From contig NZ_JAQNDK010000004.1 in assembly GCF_028368935.1 (NCBI RefSeq), positions 310,001 through 374,000 of the forward strand: DNA of 64,000 bases, read 5' to 3'. Under the pieces are notes generated by a model. That model was not told the DNA's origin. It saw only the letters and a list, made by a program, of their open reading frames with translations, and made no database searches. This DNA is from Sorangium aterium (GTDB lineage: Bacteria; Myxococcota_A; Polyangia; Polyangiales; Polyangiaceae). Positions 51,365 through 60,614 of the stretch are shown in pieces (positions within the stretch are counted from its first letter, which is position 1; every line of letters begins with the position of its first letter). Both the position numbers and the translations under genes were made by a program.

Positions 51365-52582
51365 GTGAAGATTCTCCTCCTGTCGCAGTGGTATCACCCC
51401 GAGCCGGTCGCGCGCCCCCATCTGCTCGCAGAGGCGCTGGCCGAGCGCGGGCACCAGGTGACGGTGGTGACCGCGTTCCCGAACTACCCGCATGGCCGCA
51501 CCTACCCGGGCTACCGACAGCGCCTCTGGGACGTGGAGCACGCGAGCGGCGCCAGGGTGATACGCCTCCCGAGCTACCCGGATCACAGCCGATCGCGCGT
51601 GCGGCGGACGCTCAACTACGCGAGCTTCGCCGCCTCGACAGCGCTGCTCGGGGCCGCCCTCTCCGGGCCGGCGGACGTCGCCTGGGTCCACAATCCCCCA
51701 CCGAGCCACGCCATCGCCGCCTCCTGGCTCGCCGCGCTCCGCCGGATACCGTGGGTCTATGAGGTCCAGGATCTGTGGCCCGAGACCGCTGCAGCCTCGG
51801 GCATGCTCGATAACAGGCTCGTGTTCGCTGGCATCGATCGCGTGAACCGCGCCCTCTACCGGCGCGCCGCGGCGATCACCGTCATCAGCCCGGGGCTCGA
51901 GCGCGAGCTCTCCCGCAGAGGCGTCTCGACAGACAAGGTGCACCTGATCCCGAACTGGGCCGACGATCGGATATACAGGCCGGTGGAGCCCGACCCGCAG
52001 CTCGCGGCGGAGCACGGGTTGTCAGGGCGGTTCGTCGTCCTCTTCGCCGGCAACATGGGCCCTGCCCAAGCCCTCTCCAGCGTGCTCGACGCGGCCGATC
52101 GGCTGCGCGACCTCACCGACGTGCGGTTCGTGATGGTCGGGGACGGGAACGACGCGCCCAGGCTCCGGCGCGAGGCTGCGGCGCGGGCCCTCTCGAACGT
52201 CGTCTTCATCGGCCAGCAACCCCACGAGCGCATGCCGCATTTCTTCGCGCTGGCCGATGTGGTGCTCTCGCACCTCCGGCGCGATCCGCGCTTCGAGATC
52301 ACGATCCCCTCGAAGATCCCGGCCTACATGGCCGCCGCCAGGCCGGTGCTCGTCGCGGCGGGCGGGGATCCGGCGGATCTGGTGCGCAGCAGCGGGGCGG
52401 GGCTCGCCTGCGAGCCCGAGAACCCGGCGGCGCTCGCGGACGCCGTGCGGCGGCTGCACGGCATGACGCCGGAGGCGCGGCGCGCGATGGGGGAGGCCGG
52501 CCGGCTCTATTTCCTTCGCTGGTTCACGCGCGAGCCGCTCGTGCGTCGTTATGAGGAGATCTTCGCGCGCGCAGCGCGGTGA
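51365..52582 (+). CDS. WbuB/WcaI-like glycosyltransferase
   Basis: 405 residues from GTG 51365, where the family N-terminus KILLLSQWYHPEPVARP begins. GT-B features: VTVVTAFPNYPHGRTYPGY, VYEVQDLWPETAAASG, LIPNWADDRIYRP, FVVLFAGNMGPAQALSSVL and TIPSKIPAYMAAARPVLV. This is the WbuB/WcaI (fucosamine or colanic acid) type, used in O-antigen and exopolysaccharide assembly. The stop overlaps a potential GTG for the next gene, but the better SDR start lies about 100 bp on. First of three glycan genes in a row. Confidence 0.88.
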   Translation: MKILLLSQWYHPEPVARPHLLAEALAERGHQVTVVTAFPNYPHGRTYPGYRQRLWDVEHASGARVIRLPSYPDHSRSRVRRTLNYASFAASTALLGAALSGPADVAWVHNPPPSHAIAASWLAALRRIPWVYEVQDLWPETAAASGMLDNRLVFAGIDRVNRALYRRAAAITVISPGLERELSRRGVSTDKVHLIPNWADDRIYRPVEPDPQLAAEHGLSGRFVVLFAGNMGPAQALSSVLDAADRLRDLTDVRFVMVGDGNDAPRLRREAAARALSNVVFIGQQPHERMPHFFALADVVLSHLRRDPRFEITIPSKIPAYMAAARPVLVAAGGDPADLVRSSGAGLACEPENPAALADAVRRLHGMTPEARRAMGEAGRLYFLRWFTREPLVRRYEEIFARAAR

Positions 52583-52680
52583 AGCGTCGTCATGGAGACG
52601 CCGGCGCCCTCGGGCACCGGCGCAGGGCTGGGGATATCGAAGCACGCAATGCACCGGCGCATTGCGGTGAGCAACGTTTC

Positions 52681-53709
52681 ATGGGCGAGACGACAGACAC
52701 AACGGTGGGTACCATGCAAGGTTACAAGGACCGGCGGATCATCGTGACCGGAGGGGCGGGCGCGATCGGCGGCTCGCTCACGGCGGCTCTGGCCGAGGCG
52801 GGCGCGGAGGTGATCGTGGTGGACGACCTCTCCTCCTCATCCCGCTGGGGCATCCCGGCGCAGCGCAACGTGCGCTTCGTGGAGGGGAGCGTCGTCGATG
52901 ACGGCGTGCTCGCGGCGGTGTTCCGTGAGCAGCCCTCGCATGTCTTCCACCTCGCCGCGCTGTTCGCGAACCAGAACTCGGTGGACAACCCGGAGCGCGA
53001 TCTCGAGGTCAACGGCCTCGGCACCTTGCGGGTGCTGCAGCACGCGCAGCGCAGCGGGGCCCAGCGCGTCGTCTTCGCCTCGTCCGGGTGCGCGCCCTAC
53101 GGCAGCGACCCGCCGCGGCCCGTCCACGAGGAGCACCTCGCGCTCGATGTCCACACGCCTTACCAGGCGACCAAGCTGCTCGGCGAGCTCTATTGCAATT
53201 ATTTTTGCGATCATTCGGCCGGCCACGAAGGGCTGAGCACCGTGCGGGTGCGCCCCTTCAACTCGTATGGTCCGGGCGAGGTCCCTGGCCGATACCGCAA
53301 TGTGATCCCCAACTTCGTCTACTGGGCCCTGCGCGGCGAGCCGCTGCCGATCACCGGGACGGGAGAGGAGACCCGCTCGTTCACCTACGTGGGCGACATC
53401 GTCGATGGGTTTCTCCGGGCGGGCGCCGCGCCGGCCGCCTCGGGCGAGGCGTTCAACCTGGCGTCTGGCGAGGAGATCGCCATCATCGACGTCGCGAAAG
53501 CCATCAATGAAATGACGGGCAACCGCGCCGGCGTCCGGTTCGTCGAGCGCCGAGCGTGGGATACGCAGCGCCGTCGGGTCGCGTCCACCGACAAGGCCCG
53601 TCGCGTCCTGGGCTTCGAGGCGCACACGGGCCTGCGCGAGGGGCTCGCGCGCACCGTGGCGTGGTTCCGCGAGCGCTGGGACCAGATCGAGGCCGAGGCG
53701 CGCTTCTAG
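52681..53709 (+). CDS. NAD-dependent sugar-nucleotide epimerase/dehydratase
   Basis: 342 residues from ATG 52681; ATG 52714 (MQGYKDRR) is equally plausible since the fold starts just after it, whereas GTG 52579 would add a non-conserved N-terminus. Extended SDR fold: nucleotide motif VTGGAGAIGG, VDDLSSSSRWG, ASSGCAPYG, catalytic Tyr-x3-Lys in TPYQATKLLGELY, and RPFNSYGPGE. The pattern fits UDP-glucose/galactose 4-epimerase or dehydratase-like enzymes that make activated sugars in the cytoplasm. Between two glycosyltransferases, it probably supplies their donor. Confidence 0.86.
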   Translation: MGETTDTTVGTMQGYKDRRIIVTGGAGAIGGSLTAALAEAGAEVIVVDDLSSSSRWGIPAQRNVRFVEGSVVDDGVLAAVFREQPSHVFHLAALFANQNSVDNPERDLEVNGLGTLRVLQHAQRSGAQRVVFASSGCAPYGSDPPRPVHEEHLALDVHTPYQATKLLGELYCNYFCDHSAGHEGLSTVRVRPFNSYGPGEVPGRYRNVIPNFVYWALRGEPLPITGTGEETRSFTYVGDIVDGFLRAGAAPAASGEAFNLASGEEIAIIDVAKAINEMTGNRAGVRFVERRAWDTQRRRVASTDKARRVLGFEAHTGLREGLARTVAWFRERWDQIEAEARF

Positions 53710-53713
53710 GGAC

Positions 53714-54826
53714 ATGCGCGTCGCGCTCTGGGGCCCCCTCCCGCCGCCCGCCGGCGGAATCACGCGGTGGATGCGCAATTACCTCGACGCGGCGGCAGCG
53801 GCGGGCATCGAGGCGGACGTCATCGACACCTCGCCACGAGGCGCCTCGATCGATCCGACGAGCAGGCTTCGCCCCGCGCGCGTGGTCCGCGCGGGCGAAG
53901 CGCTGGCTGCGCTTCAGCGTCTGCTCGCGCGACGCCGGCCGGATGTCGTCCATCTGTGCACCACCCTGTTCTGGGCGACCGCGCGCGACGGCCTCGCGGT
54001 GGAGCTGTGTCGTCGCGCGGGTGTGCCCGCCGTGCTCCACCTGCGCTTGTCACCGCAGATCATCGCCTGGCATCGGACTCTGCCGTGGCCGGCTCGGCAG
54101 GCCGTGCGCGCCGTGCTGGGCCGCGCTGCAGCCGTCATCACGCTCTCGGAGGAGCTGCGGTGTTACGTGCAGGCCTTGGTTCCAGGGAGCCATGTCGTCC
54201 GGATCGCCAACCCGGTCGACACCGACGGCTTCCACCCCGCAGCCGCGCCGCGCTCGCCCGGCCAGCCGCTGCGGGTGCTCTTCGCGGGGCTCGTCACGCC
54301 GCAGAAGGGGGTCCTCGAGCTCGCGCGGGCCGTGCTGGCGGTCGAGGGCCTGACCCTCGCGCTGGTGGGGCCTCGCGACGCAGGCGGCGCTGCCGGCCCG
54401 TCCCGCCGCCTCGACGAGGCGCTCGCGGAGCTCGAGCGGCAGGGACGCCTGAGCCTGCTCGGCGAGATGCCCGAAGACGCGATGCCCGCGGTCTACCGCG
54501 ACGCGGACGTCTTCTGTCTACCGAGCCATGGCGAGGGCCTGCCCAACGCGTTGCTGGAGGCGATGGCCAGCGGCCTGCCCTGCGTCGTCACGCCGGTCGG
54601 CGCAGTGCCGGAGGTGATCCAGGGCGAGGGCGGTCGGGTGGCCCTCCTGGTGGCGCCGAGAGACGAGGAGGCGCTGCGGGGTGCGCTCCGCTCCCTGCGC
54701 GACGACCCTTCCCTGCGGGCGCAGCTCGGCGAGGCTGCGCGCCGGCGCGCCGTGCACCGCTATGCGAGCAGGACGATCATGGCGGAGTACGCCGCGCTGT
54801 ATGCGCAGCTCGCAGCGGGCTGCTGA
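53714..54826 (+). CDS. GT4-family glycosyltransferase
   Basis: 370 residues, starting 4 bp after the SDR gene. N-domain MRVALWGPLPPPAGGITRW, central LRVLFAGLVTPQKGVLELARA, donor loop GEGLPNALLEAMASGLPCV (Glu-x7-Glu) and GAVPEVIQGEGG. Typical of exopolysaccharide glycosyltransferases. It ends 3 bp before the stop codon of the giant kinase/phosphatase gene on the other strand, so the two transcripts must overlap at their 3' ends. Confidence 0.88.
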   Translation: MRVALWGPLPPPAGGITRWMRNYLDAAAAAGIEADVIDTSPRGASIDPTSRLRPARVVRAGEALAALQRLLARRRPDVVHLCTTLFWATARDGLAVELCRRAGVPAVLHLRLSPQIIAWHRTLPWPARQAVRAVLGRAAAVITLSEELRCYVQALVPGSHVVRIANPVDTDGFHPAAAPRSPGQPLRVLFAGLVTPQKGVLELARAVLAVEGLTLALVGPRDAGGAAGPSRRLDEALAELERQGRLSLLGEMPEDAMPAVYRDADVFCLPSHGEGLPNALLEAMASGLPCVVTPVGAVPEVIQGEGGRVALLVAPRDEEALRGALRSLRDDPSLRAQLGEAARRRAVHRYASRTIMAEYAALYAQLAAGC

Positions 54827-54829
54827 ACC

Positions 54830-57800
54830 CTAGTTCGCAGCCGCCGGCCGTTCGGCCGGAGAGTAGCGGAGCACCATCACGGTGACGTCATCACGAAGCC
54901 GCTGCCCTGCCATGGGGCCCACGAGGCCCTTCACGATGGTGCTCGGCGACAACCCTTGCGCCGCGAGCGCGTGGAACCGCTCTGCCAGCCCCTGGGTCTC
55001 CAGCATTCCGCCTGCGGGGGTGACAGACTCCGTGAGCCCATCGGTGTACAGCAGCATCGTGTCTCCGGCGCCTATCTCTATCACGTCGTCCCGGAGCAGC
55101 GCCGTGATGTCGTCCTCGATCCCGATCCACATCCCGCTGGTCTCGACGAGCTCCACCGTGTTGGAGAGCGCCCTGTGGATCAAGATGTCGAGGTGGAGGC
55201 CTGCGTAGCGGACCTTCCCGCGGCCGAGCTCCAGCGCGACGATCGTCATGTACTGATCGGGGCTCACGCGGAGCAGGTTCTCCCGGACCGCGCGGTTCGC
55301 CCGGCTCAGCACGACTGCAGGGGTGAGAGGCTCGCCGTCGCGCGGCGACGTCGTCAGGATGGTCCGTACGGCGGTCTGGACCATCATCATCGTCAGGCCG
55401 GCGGTGACCCCATGGCCGGATACATCGCCGATGAGGACCCAGCTGCTCCCGCCCGTCTGGACCACGTCGTAGTAGTCGCCGCCGACGCTCTCGGCCGGCG
55501 TCATCAGGGCGGCCATGTCGTAGTCCTTCAGACGATTCTGCTGCGGCAGGAGCACCGTCTGTATCTTGCGCGCGAGATCCATCTCGCTCCACAGCTCCGC
55601 GACCAGGCGTCTGAGCTCGGCGGTGCGCTCGGCGACGAGCGCTTCGAGGTTCTCGTTCGCCCGCCGGAGCTCCTGCGATGCGGCCTCCAGCCGCCCGTAG
55701 AGCATCGCGTTCTCGAGGGACACGGCGGCTTGCGTCGCGAGGAATTGCAAGAGCCCGCACCGCGCAGGGCTGAACGCCTCCGCGGTGATGCGGTTCTCCA
55801 GGTACAGGACGCCGGTGACCTTTCCGCCCTGGAGCATCGGAGCGCACATCACCGACTTGGGTCGAGCCTGCGTGAAGTACCGGTCAGAGGCGAAGCGCAT
55901 GTCACGGTGCGCGTCCGTGAGGACGGTCAGCTCGCCCGTGCGCGCCACGTAGCGCACGAGCGACTCCGGGACCTCCGAGCCGCCCCGCAGCGCACGGGCG
56001 TCGAGCTTTATCGTATCGGGATCGATGGTCATGCTCGCCTCCAGGGTGAGCACCCCGGCGCGATCGAGGATCAAGCACCCCCGCTGGGCTCCGGCGTTCT
56101 CGAGCAGCGTCCGCATCAGCCGCTCGAGCAGCCGATCGATGACGAGCTCCGTGGAGATCGCCTCGGTCGCGCGGATGGCCGCCGTGAGGTCGAGGCTCTC
56201 GCCTGGACGAAGCGTGCTGGAGGTCTGGCCGGTCGTCTGGCTTGTCGTCCTTGGCAGGCTCGCTGCCGTTTCGTCTGCTGGATTGAGGGGGGATGCGCGC
56301 GCCGCGCTGCTCCGGAGCACGTGAGCGTATTTCGACTTCAGCTCCTCGACCTTGCACGTCCCACCCCAGCGTTGGTACACGTAGATCGCTTCGGCCAGGT
56401 AGGCGCCCGCTACCTTGCTCCTGCGCTCGTCCAGGTGAAATCGGCCAGCCAGCTCGTTGCCAATGGCCTCGGCGTGCGCGAAGCCGTGCTCCTGGGCGAG
56501 GGCTATCGCGCGATCGTACAGATCCAGCGCGCCTTCGGTGCGCCGCTCGATCCGCGAGATCTCCGCCTGCGCCAGCGCGGCGCGGTGCGCGAAGTTGGCG
56601 GGCGAGGACAGCGCCCAGGCTTCGAGCGTGGCAGCGTCGGCGCGCAGGCGATCCAGGAGTCCGGCGCGCTCTTCCGGAGCCGCGGTGCGGGTCAGCTCGG
56701 CCAGGATCAGCGCCCGATAAAAGACGTGCTCGGCGTGATAGAAGAAGCCAGGGACCAGCTTGCAGCTGTCGCTGGTGGCCAGGGCATCCCGGAAGCGGCC
56801 AGCGAGATACTGGGCGGTCGTCTTCGCGACCCCGTAAATCGCCAGCGTCGGCAGCGGCGCAGAGGCCATGAAGGCGCTCTCGTCGAAATCCGCGCTCTCC
56901 AGGGTTGCGGGGTGTCGAGTCTGGCCAGTCAGCGCCCGGATGGCCTGTTGGGCGACCTTGCAGATGCCCTGGTTGACGACGTCACCCGTCCTGTCCGCGA
57001 GGTCGCGGGCGGTCGAGAGGCTGTCCTCCAGGTCGTGCAAGCTCTCGCCGGCATACATGCGATAGTATAGGATGAACGCAGCGCAGTAAGACGCGTAGAT
57101 CTGGTCGCCCATCTCGAGGCTGATCCTCAGCCCTGACCGCAACACCTCCAGGCTGTGCGATATGTGTTGACGCCAGTGGGCGATGAAGACCCCGAAGAGG
57201 AAATGAACCTGACCCTTGCTGGCCGGACTGCCGCCGCGGGTCGCTAGCTCCAGGCCCAGCCGGCCGAAGCGAAACGCGTGCTCCCGGCTGCCCGTGATGG
57301 CGAGGTGGACGATCGCGTACTGCGCATAGAAGAAGCCCGCGAGCGGCGCCGTGCCCCGACGGAGCAGCTGGACTCCCTTGAGCACGAGCAGGAAATGAAG
57401 CTCTGGAATGGCCTGGAACGCTGCCGGAATGCTGGTGGCCAGGGTGTGGAGCACCGCGAGCTCGCGGGCGTCGCTCATCACCGACACCGTCTCCAGAGAC
57501 TCGATCTCGGACTCCGCTATCGCAGATTGATACGCTCCGAACTCGGCGCCGATCGCCGCGCCGAGAGCCGCCTTGTCTTCTAGAGGAGGCAACTCCAGAT
57601 CCAGGAGCCTCAGCGCGTCGATGCCCTTCGCGCACGCGACGTCGAGCCTGCCCGTGTTGGTGAGCAGGAGCACCTCGAGGTTGCGCCCCATGACCCGATC
57701 CACCACCGACCGCGCGTTCCGCTCCACGACATGGAGCAGCCCGAACGCGGAGTCGAGGTTCCCGGTCAGGTACTCGCACTCCGCCATGGTCAGGTGAGCG

Positions 57801-60190
57801 GCGCAGACGACCTCGTACTCTTCAATCCACCCCGCCTCTCCGAGCACGTCGAGCGCCGCCCTCAGGTAGTGCGCCGCCGCGTCGGGCGCCGCGCGAGCGC
57901 GCGCCTTGCGGCCGGCGTTCAAATTCAAGCGCGCGAGCCCGCGCCGCTCGGCCGGCTCGACGATCAGGCGCGCGCCGCGGTTCAAGTGATCCACGATCGC
58001 GAACAGCTCACGATCGCCCGGATCTGCGCCGCCGCGCTCCCGCAGCAGCCGACCGACGCGCAGGTGGATGGCGTCCCGCTCCTCCGGGCCGAACAGCGAG
58101 TAGGCCGCCTGCTGGACGCGATCGTGCGAGAAGCGGAACGCGGCGTCGAGCGCGCCGTCGACCCTCCCGGTCGCGTCGTGATGAGCCTCGGCCCTGTAGC
58201 GGTATTTGCCGTCCAGCGAGGCGATGAACCCTTGGCGCAGCGCCTCCCAGAGGTGGTCCGCCACGTCGCTGTGAGAGCGCTGAGACACGACGGCCAGCGT
58301 GGCCATGTCGAAGTTATGCCCCACGCACGCGGCGAAGCGCAGCACGTCCTGGCTCGACTGCGGCAATCTCCGCAGCTCGGACACCATGAAATCGATCACG
58401 TTGTCCGTCGCCAGCCGTTCCCACACCCGCCCCGTGTCCCACCTCCAGGCGAGGTCCGCGTGGTCGAAGCGCAGCAGGCCGTCTCGGTGCAGCGCGGTCA
58501 AGAACTGCGCGAGGAAGAAGGGGTTTCCGCGGGTCTTCTCGAACAAGGCAGCGCTGAGCCCGCTCACCGCCTCGAAGCCGCACCCGAGCGTGTCGCTGAG
58601 GAGGTGCGCGATGTGCGGCGGGCCGAGCGGGCCGAGCGTGATCTCACGCCTCCGGACGCCGGCCTGGCGCAGCTCCTGGAGCAACAGAGACAGCGGGTGC
58701 GCGGCGTCGATCTCGAGCTCCCGGTAAGCTCCGATCACGAGCACGTGGCGCGCGCCGGCGGCCGTCAGCACGTGCTGCAAGAGGCGGGTCGAGCTGGCGT
58801 CCGCCCACTGCAGGTCGTCCAGGAAGAGCACCAGCGGGTGCTCTTCAGCCGCCAGCGCACCTAGAAAGCTCAAGAAGACATGTTCGAAGCGGCGCTGCGA
58901 CTCGGTCGGCCCCAGCGCTGGCACGGGGGGGTGCTCGCCGACGACGTGCTTCAGCTCGGGGATCAGATCGGTGAGGAGACCCGCGTTCGGGCCGACCGCC
59001 TCGAGGATTTCACGCCGCCGCTGCTCGAGCACGCCCGGGGGCTCCGCGAGCACGGACCGGACGAGAGCACGGCAGGCGTGGGCGATCGGGCCGTAGGGGA
59101 CGCTCCGCGCCAGGGAGTCGAACTTTCCTGCGCCGAAGTACGCCCGGCCGAGGATGTGCTGGTGCAGCTCCTCGACGAGCGCGGATTTCCCGACGCCCGC
59201 CTGTCCGGACAGGAGGACGAGCTCGCTCCTGCCCTGCTTGGCGCGGCCGAAGCCCTCCAAAAGCGCATCGAGGTCGCGCTCCCGGCCATAGAGCTTCTCG
59301 GGGATCGAGAGCTCATCGGATCTGTCGCGCTGGCCCAGACCGAAGACCTCCGCCGCGCCAGCCTGCTTCACCTGATCCAGAATGCGCTGCAGATCGTGCT
59401 GCAATCCAGCTGCGGTCTGGTAGCGCTGCTCCACGGTCTTGCTGAGCAGCTTGAGGATCACGTCCGACAGGACCGGCGGCAGGTCCGGCCTGGATGCCAC
59501 GGGCGCCCGGGGGCTGCGAGCGATGTGGCTGTGCACCAGCTCCAGCGGATCGCTGGCGTCGAAGGGCAGCGCACCGGTGAAGAGCTCGTACAGGGTGACC
59601 CCGAGCGAATACAGATCGGCTCGAAAGTCCACGCTCCGGTTCATCCGCCCCGTCTGCTCGGGCGCGATGTATGCCAGCGTGCCTTCCAGCTGCGTGACCC
59701 CCGAGAGCGCGTCGACCTTCTGGGAGAGGCGCGTCGCGATCCCGAAGTCGACGAGCACGAGCGAGCTCGGGCCGTCCGTGACGAAGAAGTGATGGGGCTT
59801 GATGTCCTTGTGAATGACGTGCCTGCGGTGGACCGCCGCGAGCGTTCGCGCCATGGCCAGCGCCAGCTCGAGCGAGCGCGGCAGATCTAGGCGGCCCGAT
59901 CGAATCAGCTTGTCGACAGACGCGTCGCCCGCGTCCTCCATGACCAGGGCGAGGCCGTGCCCGTGCCGCTCCAGCCCGATGGCCTTGACGACCTCGGGCG
60001 TGTCGAGCCACGTCAACACGTCATATTCATGGCGGAGGCGCGCCAGCTCGAGCGCTGTCGGCCGCTCGCTCCTGAGCAGCTTGACCAGCACCGATGCCCC
60101 GTCGATCGTGCGGTAGCCGCGGTAAACCTCGGAGCTCTGGGTCTCGCGCACCTTCGCGTTCAGGGTGTACCGGTCGGACAAGGTGCTCAT
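54830..60190 (-). CDS. Giant Ser/Thr kinase - AAA ATPase - GAF - SpoIIE phosphatase
   Basis: 1786 residues. Order: kinase-like domain (about 5-270), AAA/STAND ATPase (Walker A SGQAGVGKSALVEE near 330, Walker B VLFLDDLQWADASS), long helical TPR-like region (about 640-1300), GAF domain (about 1340-1490), coiled coil (about 1500-1545) and a PP2C/SpoIIE phosphatase (about 1550-1780; SVGGDYYDVV, LIGDVSGHGVTAG, LLYTDGLTES, DDVTVMVLRY). It belongs to the kinase/ATPase/GAF/SpoIIE trifunctional family. The kinase glycine loop is replaced by ETQSSEVYRG, as is usual there, but the catalytic loop reads HKDIKPHHF, with His where the metal-binding Asn should be. DFG is intact. It is third gene of a minus-strand operon with STAS-like and HATPase genes whose phosphorylation the phosphatase should reverse. 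Confidence 0.92.
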   Translation of the reverse strand: MSTLSDRYTLNAKVRETQSSEVYRGYRTIDGASVLVKLLRSERPTALELARLRHEYDVLTWLDTPEVVKAIGLERHGHGLALVMEDAGDASVDKLIRSGRLDLPRSLELALAMARTLAAVHRRHVIHKDIKPHHFFVTDGPSSLVLVDFGIATRLSQKVDALSGVTQLEGTLAYIAPEQTGRMNRSVDFRADLYSLGVTLYELFTGALPFDASDPLELVHSHIARSPRAPVASRPDLPPVLSDVILKLLSKTVEQRYQTAAGLQHDLQRILDQVKQAGAAEVFGLGQRDRSDELSIPEKLYGRERDLDALLEGFGRAKQGRSELVLLSGQAGVGKSALVEELHQHILGRAYFGAGKFDSLARSVPYGPIAHACRALVRSVLAEPPGVLEQRRREILEAVGPNAGLLTDLIPELKHVVGEHPPVPALGPTESQRRFEHVFLSFLGALAAEEHPLVLFLDDLQWADASSTRLLQHVLTAAGARHVLVIGAYRELEIDAAHPLSLLLQELRQAGVRRREITLGPLGPPHIAHLLSDTLGCGFEAVSGLSAALFEKTRGNPFFLAQFLTALHRDGLLRFDHADLAWRWDTGRVWERLATDNVIDFMVSELRRLPQSSQDVLRFAACVGHNFDMATLAVVSQRSHSDVADHLWEALRQGFIASLDGKYRYRAEAHHDATGRVDGALDAAFRFSHDRVQQAAYSLFGPEERDAIHLRVGRLLRERGGADPGDRELFAIVDHLNRGARLIVEPAERRGLARLNLNAGRKARARAAPDAAAHYLRAALDVLGEAGWIEEYEVVCAAHLTMAECEYLTGNLDSAFGLLHVVERNARSVVDRVMGRNLEVLLLTNTGRLDVACAKGIDALRLLDLELPPLEDKAALGAAIGAEFGAYQSAIAESEIESLETVSVMSDARELAVLHTLATSIPAAFQAIPELHFLLVLKGVQLLRRGTAPLAGFFYAQYAIVHLAITGSREHAFRFGRLGLELATRGGSPASKGQVHFLFGVFIAHWRQHISHSLEVLRSGLRISLEMGDQIYASYCAAFILYYRMYAGESLHDLEDSLSTARDLADRTGDVVNQGICKVAQQAIRALTGQTRHPATLESADFDESAFMASAPLPTLAIYGVAKTTAQYLAGRFRDALATSDSCKLVPGFFYHAEHVFYRALILAELTRTAAPEERAGLLDRLRADAATLEAWALSSPANFAHRAALAQAEISRIERRTEGALDLYDRAIALAQEHGFAHAEAIGNELAGRFHLDERRSKVAGAYLAEAIYVYQRWGGTCKVEELKSKYAHVLRSSAARASPLNPADETAASLPRTTSQTTGQTSSTLRPGESLDLTAAIRATEAISTELVIDRLLERLMRTLLENAGAQRGCLILDRAGVLTLEASMTIDPDTIKLDARALRGGSEVPESLVRYVARTGELTVLTDAHRDMRFASDRYFTQARPKSVMCAPMLQGGKVTGVLYLENRITAEAFSPARCGLLQFLATQAAVSLENAMLYGRLEAASQELRRANENLEALVAERTAELRRLVAELWSEMDLARKIQTVLLPQQNRLKDYDMAALMTPAESVGGDYYDVVQTGGSSWVLIGDVSGHGVTAGLTMMMVQTAVRTILTTSPRDGEPLTPAVVLSRANRAVRENLLRVSPDQYMTIVALELGRGKVRYAGLHLDILIHRALSNTVELVETSGMWIGIEDDITALLRDDVIEIGAGDTMLLYTDGLTESVTPAGGMLETQGLAERFHALAAQGLSPSTIVKGLVGPMAGQRLRDDVTVMVLRYSPAERPAAAN

Positions 60191-60260
60191 GGTGGATTCA
60201 TGGGGATCGGTCTCGTTCCAGGAGCTGGGCTGCGCGCGCTGATGGTCTGGTCACCCCAGA

Positions 60261-60614
60261 TCATTGCACCTTTGTCTTCTTCAGCGTGCGCGCCAGCGCC
60301 GACATGCAGTTGCGGTGCGCTCGCTGCCAGTCGTTGTCACGGAAGACGACGACCACGCCGAGGCTGGTCTGATCCAGCAGTTTTATCAGATCCACCAGGG
60401 GCTTCACCGTGGCCGAGTTCATGTACTCGAGCCTGGTCAGATCCACCGTGACGACCGTGTTCTTGGTCTTCCCGGTCCAGTCCTCGAAGAGAGGATTGAG
60501 GAACATGGCGGGGCTGCGGATGTCGCTGACGCCCGACCACTCGATTCGCGACGAGTCCGCGGCCACCGAGATGCGTACTTTCAGCCCGTCGCGCTCAAAT
60601 GTCGACTCGGTCAT
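60261..60614 (-). CDS. STAS-like antagonist, slr1659-type regulator
   Basis: 117 residues. A beta strand (ISVAADSSRIEWSGV), an anti-sigma-antagonist-like core with VVTVDLTRLEYMNSATVKPLVDLIKLL and VVVVFRDNDWQRAHRN give the slr1659-superfamily profile. MNSATVKP has a Ser at the position phosphorylated in SpoIIAA-like proteins. Its start overlaps the end of the upstream HATPase gene by 20 bp, so the two are translationally coupled. It is 70 bp upstream of the giant phosphatase gene. Expected role: substrate of the HATPase kinase, dephosphorylated by the SpoIIE domain, with an unknown downstream target. Confidence 0.85.
   Translation of the reverse strand: MTESTFERDGLKVRISVAADSSRIEWSGVSDIRSPAMFLNPLFEDWTGKTKNTVVTVDLTRLEYMNSATVKPLVDLIKLLDQTSLGVVVVFRDNDWQRAHRNCMSALARTLKKTKVQ

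Noticed and set aside
36000-54826. A single contiguous exopolysaccharide biosynthesis operon
   Set aside because: The genes are interrupted by opposite-strand genes (kinase, STAS-like) and by a purine enzyme, and no Wzx, Wzy or Wza-like gene is present. They are better described as scattered glycan genes.
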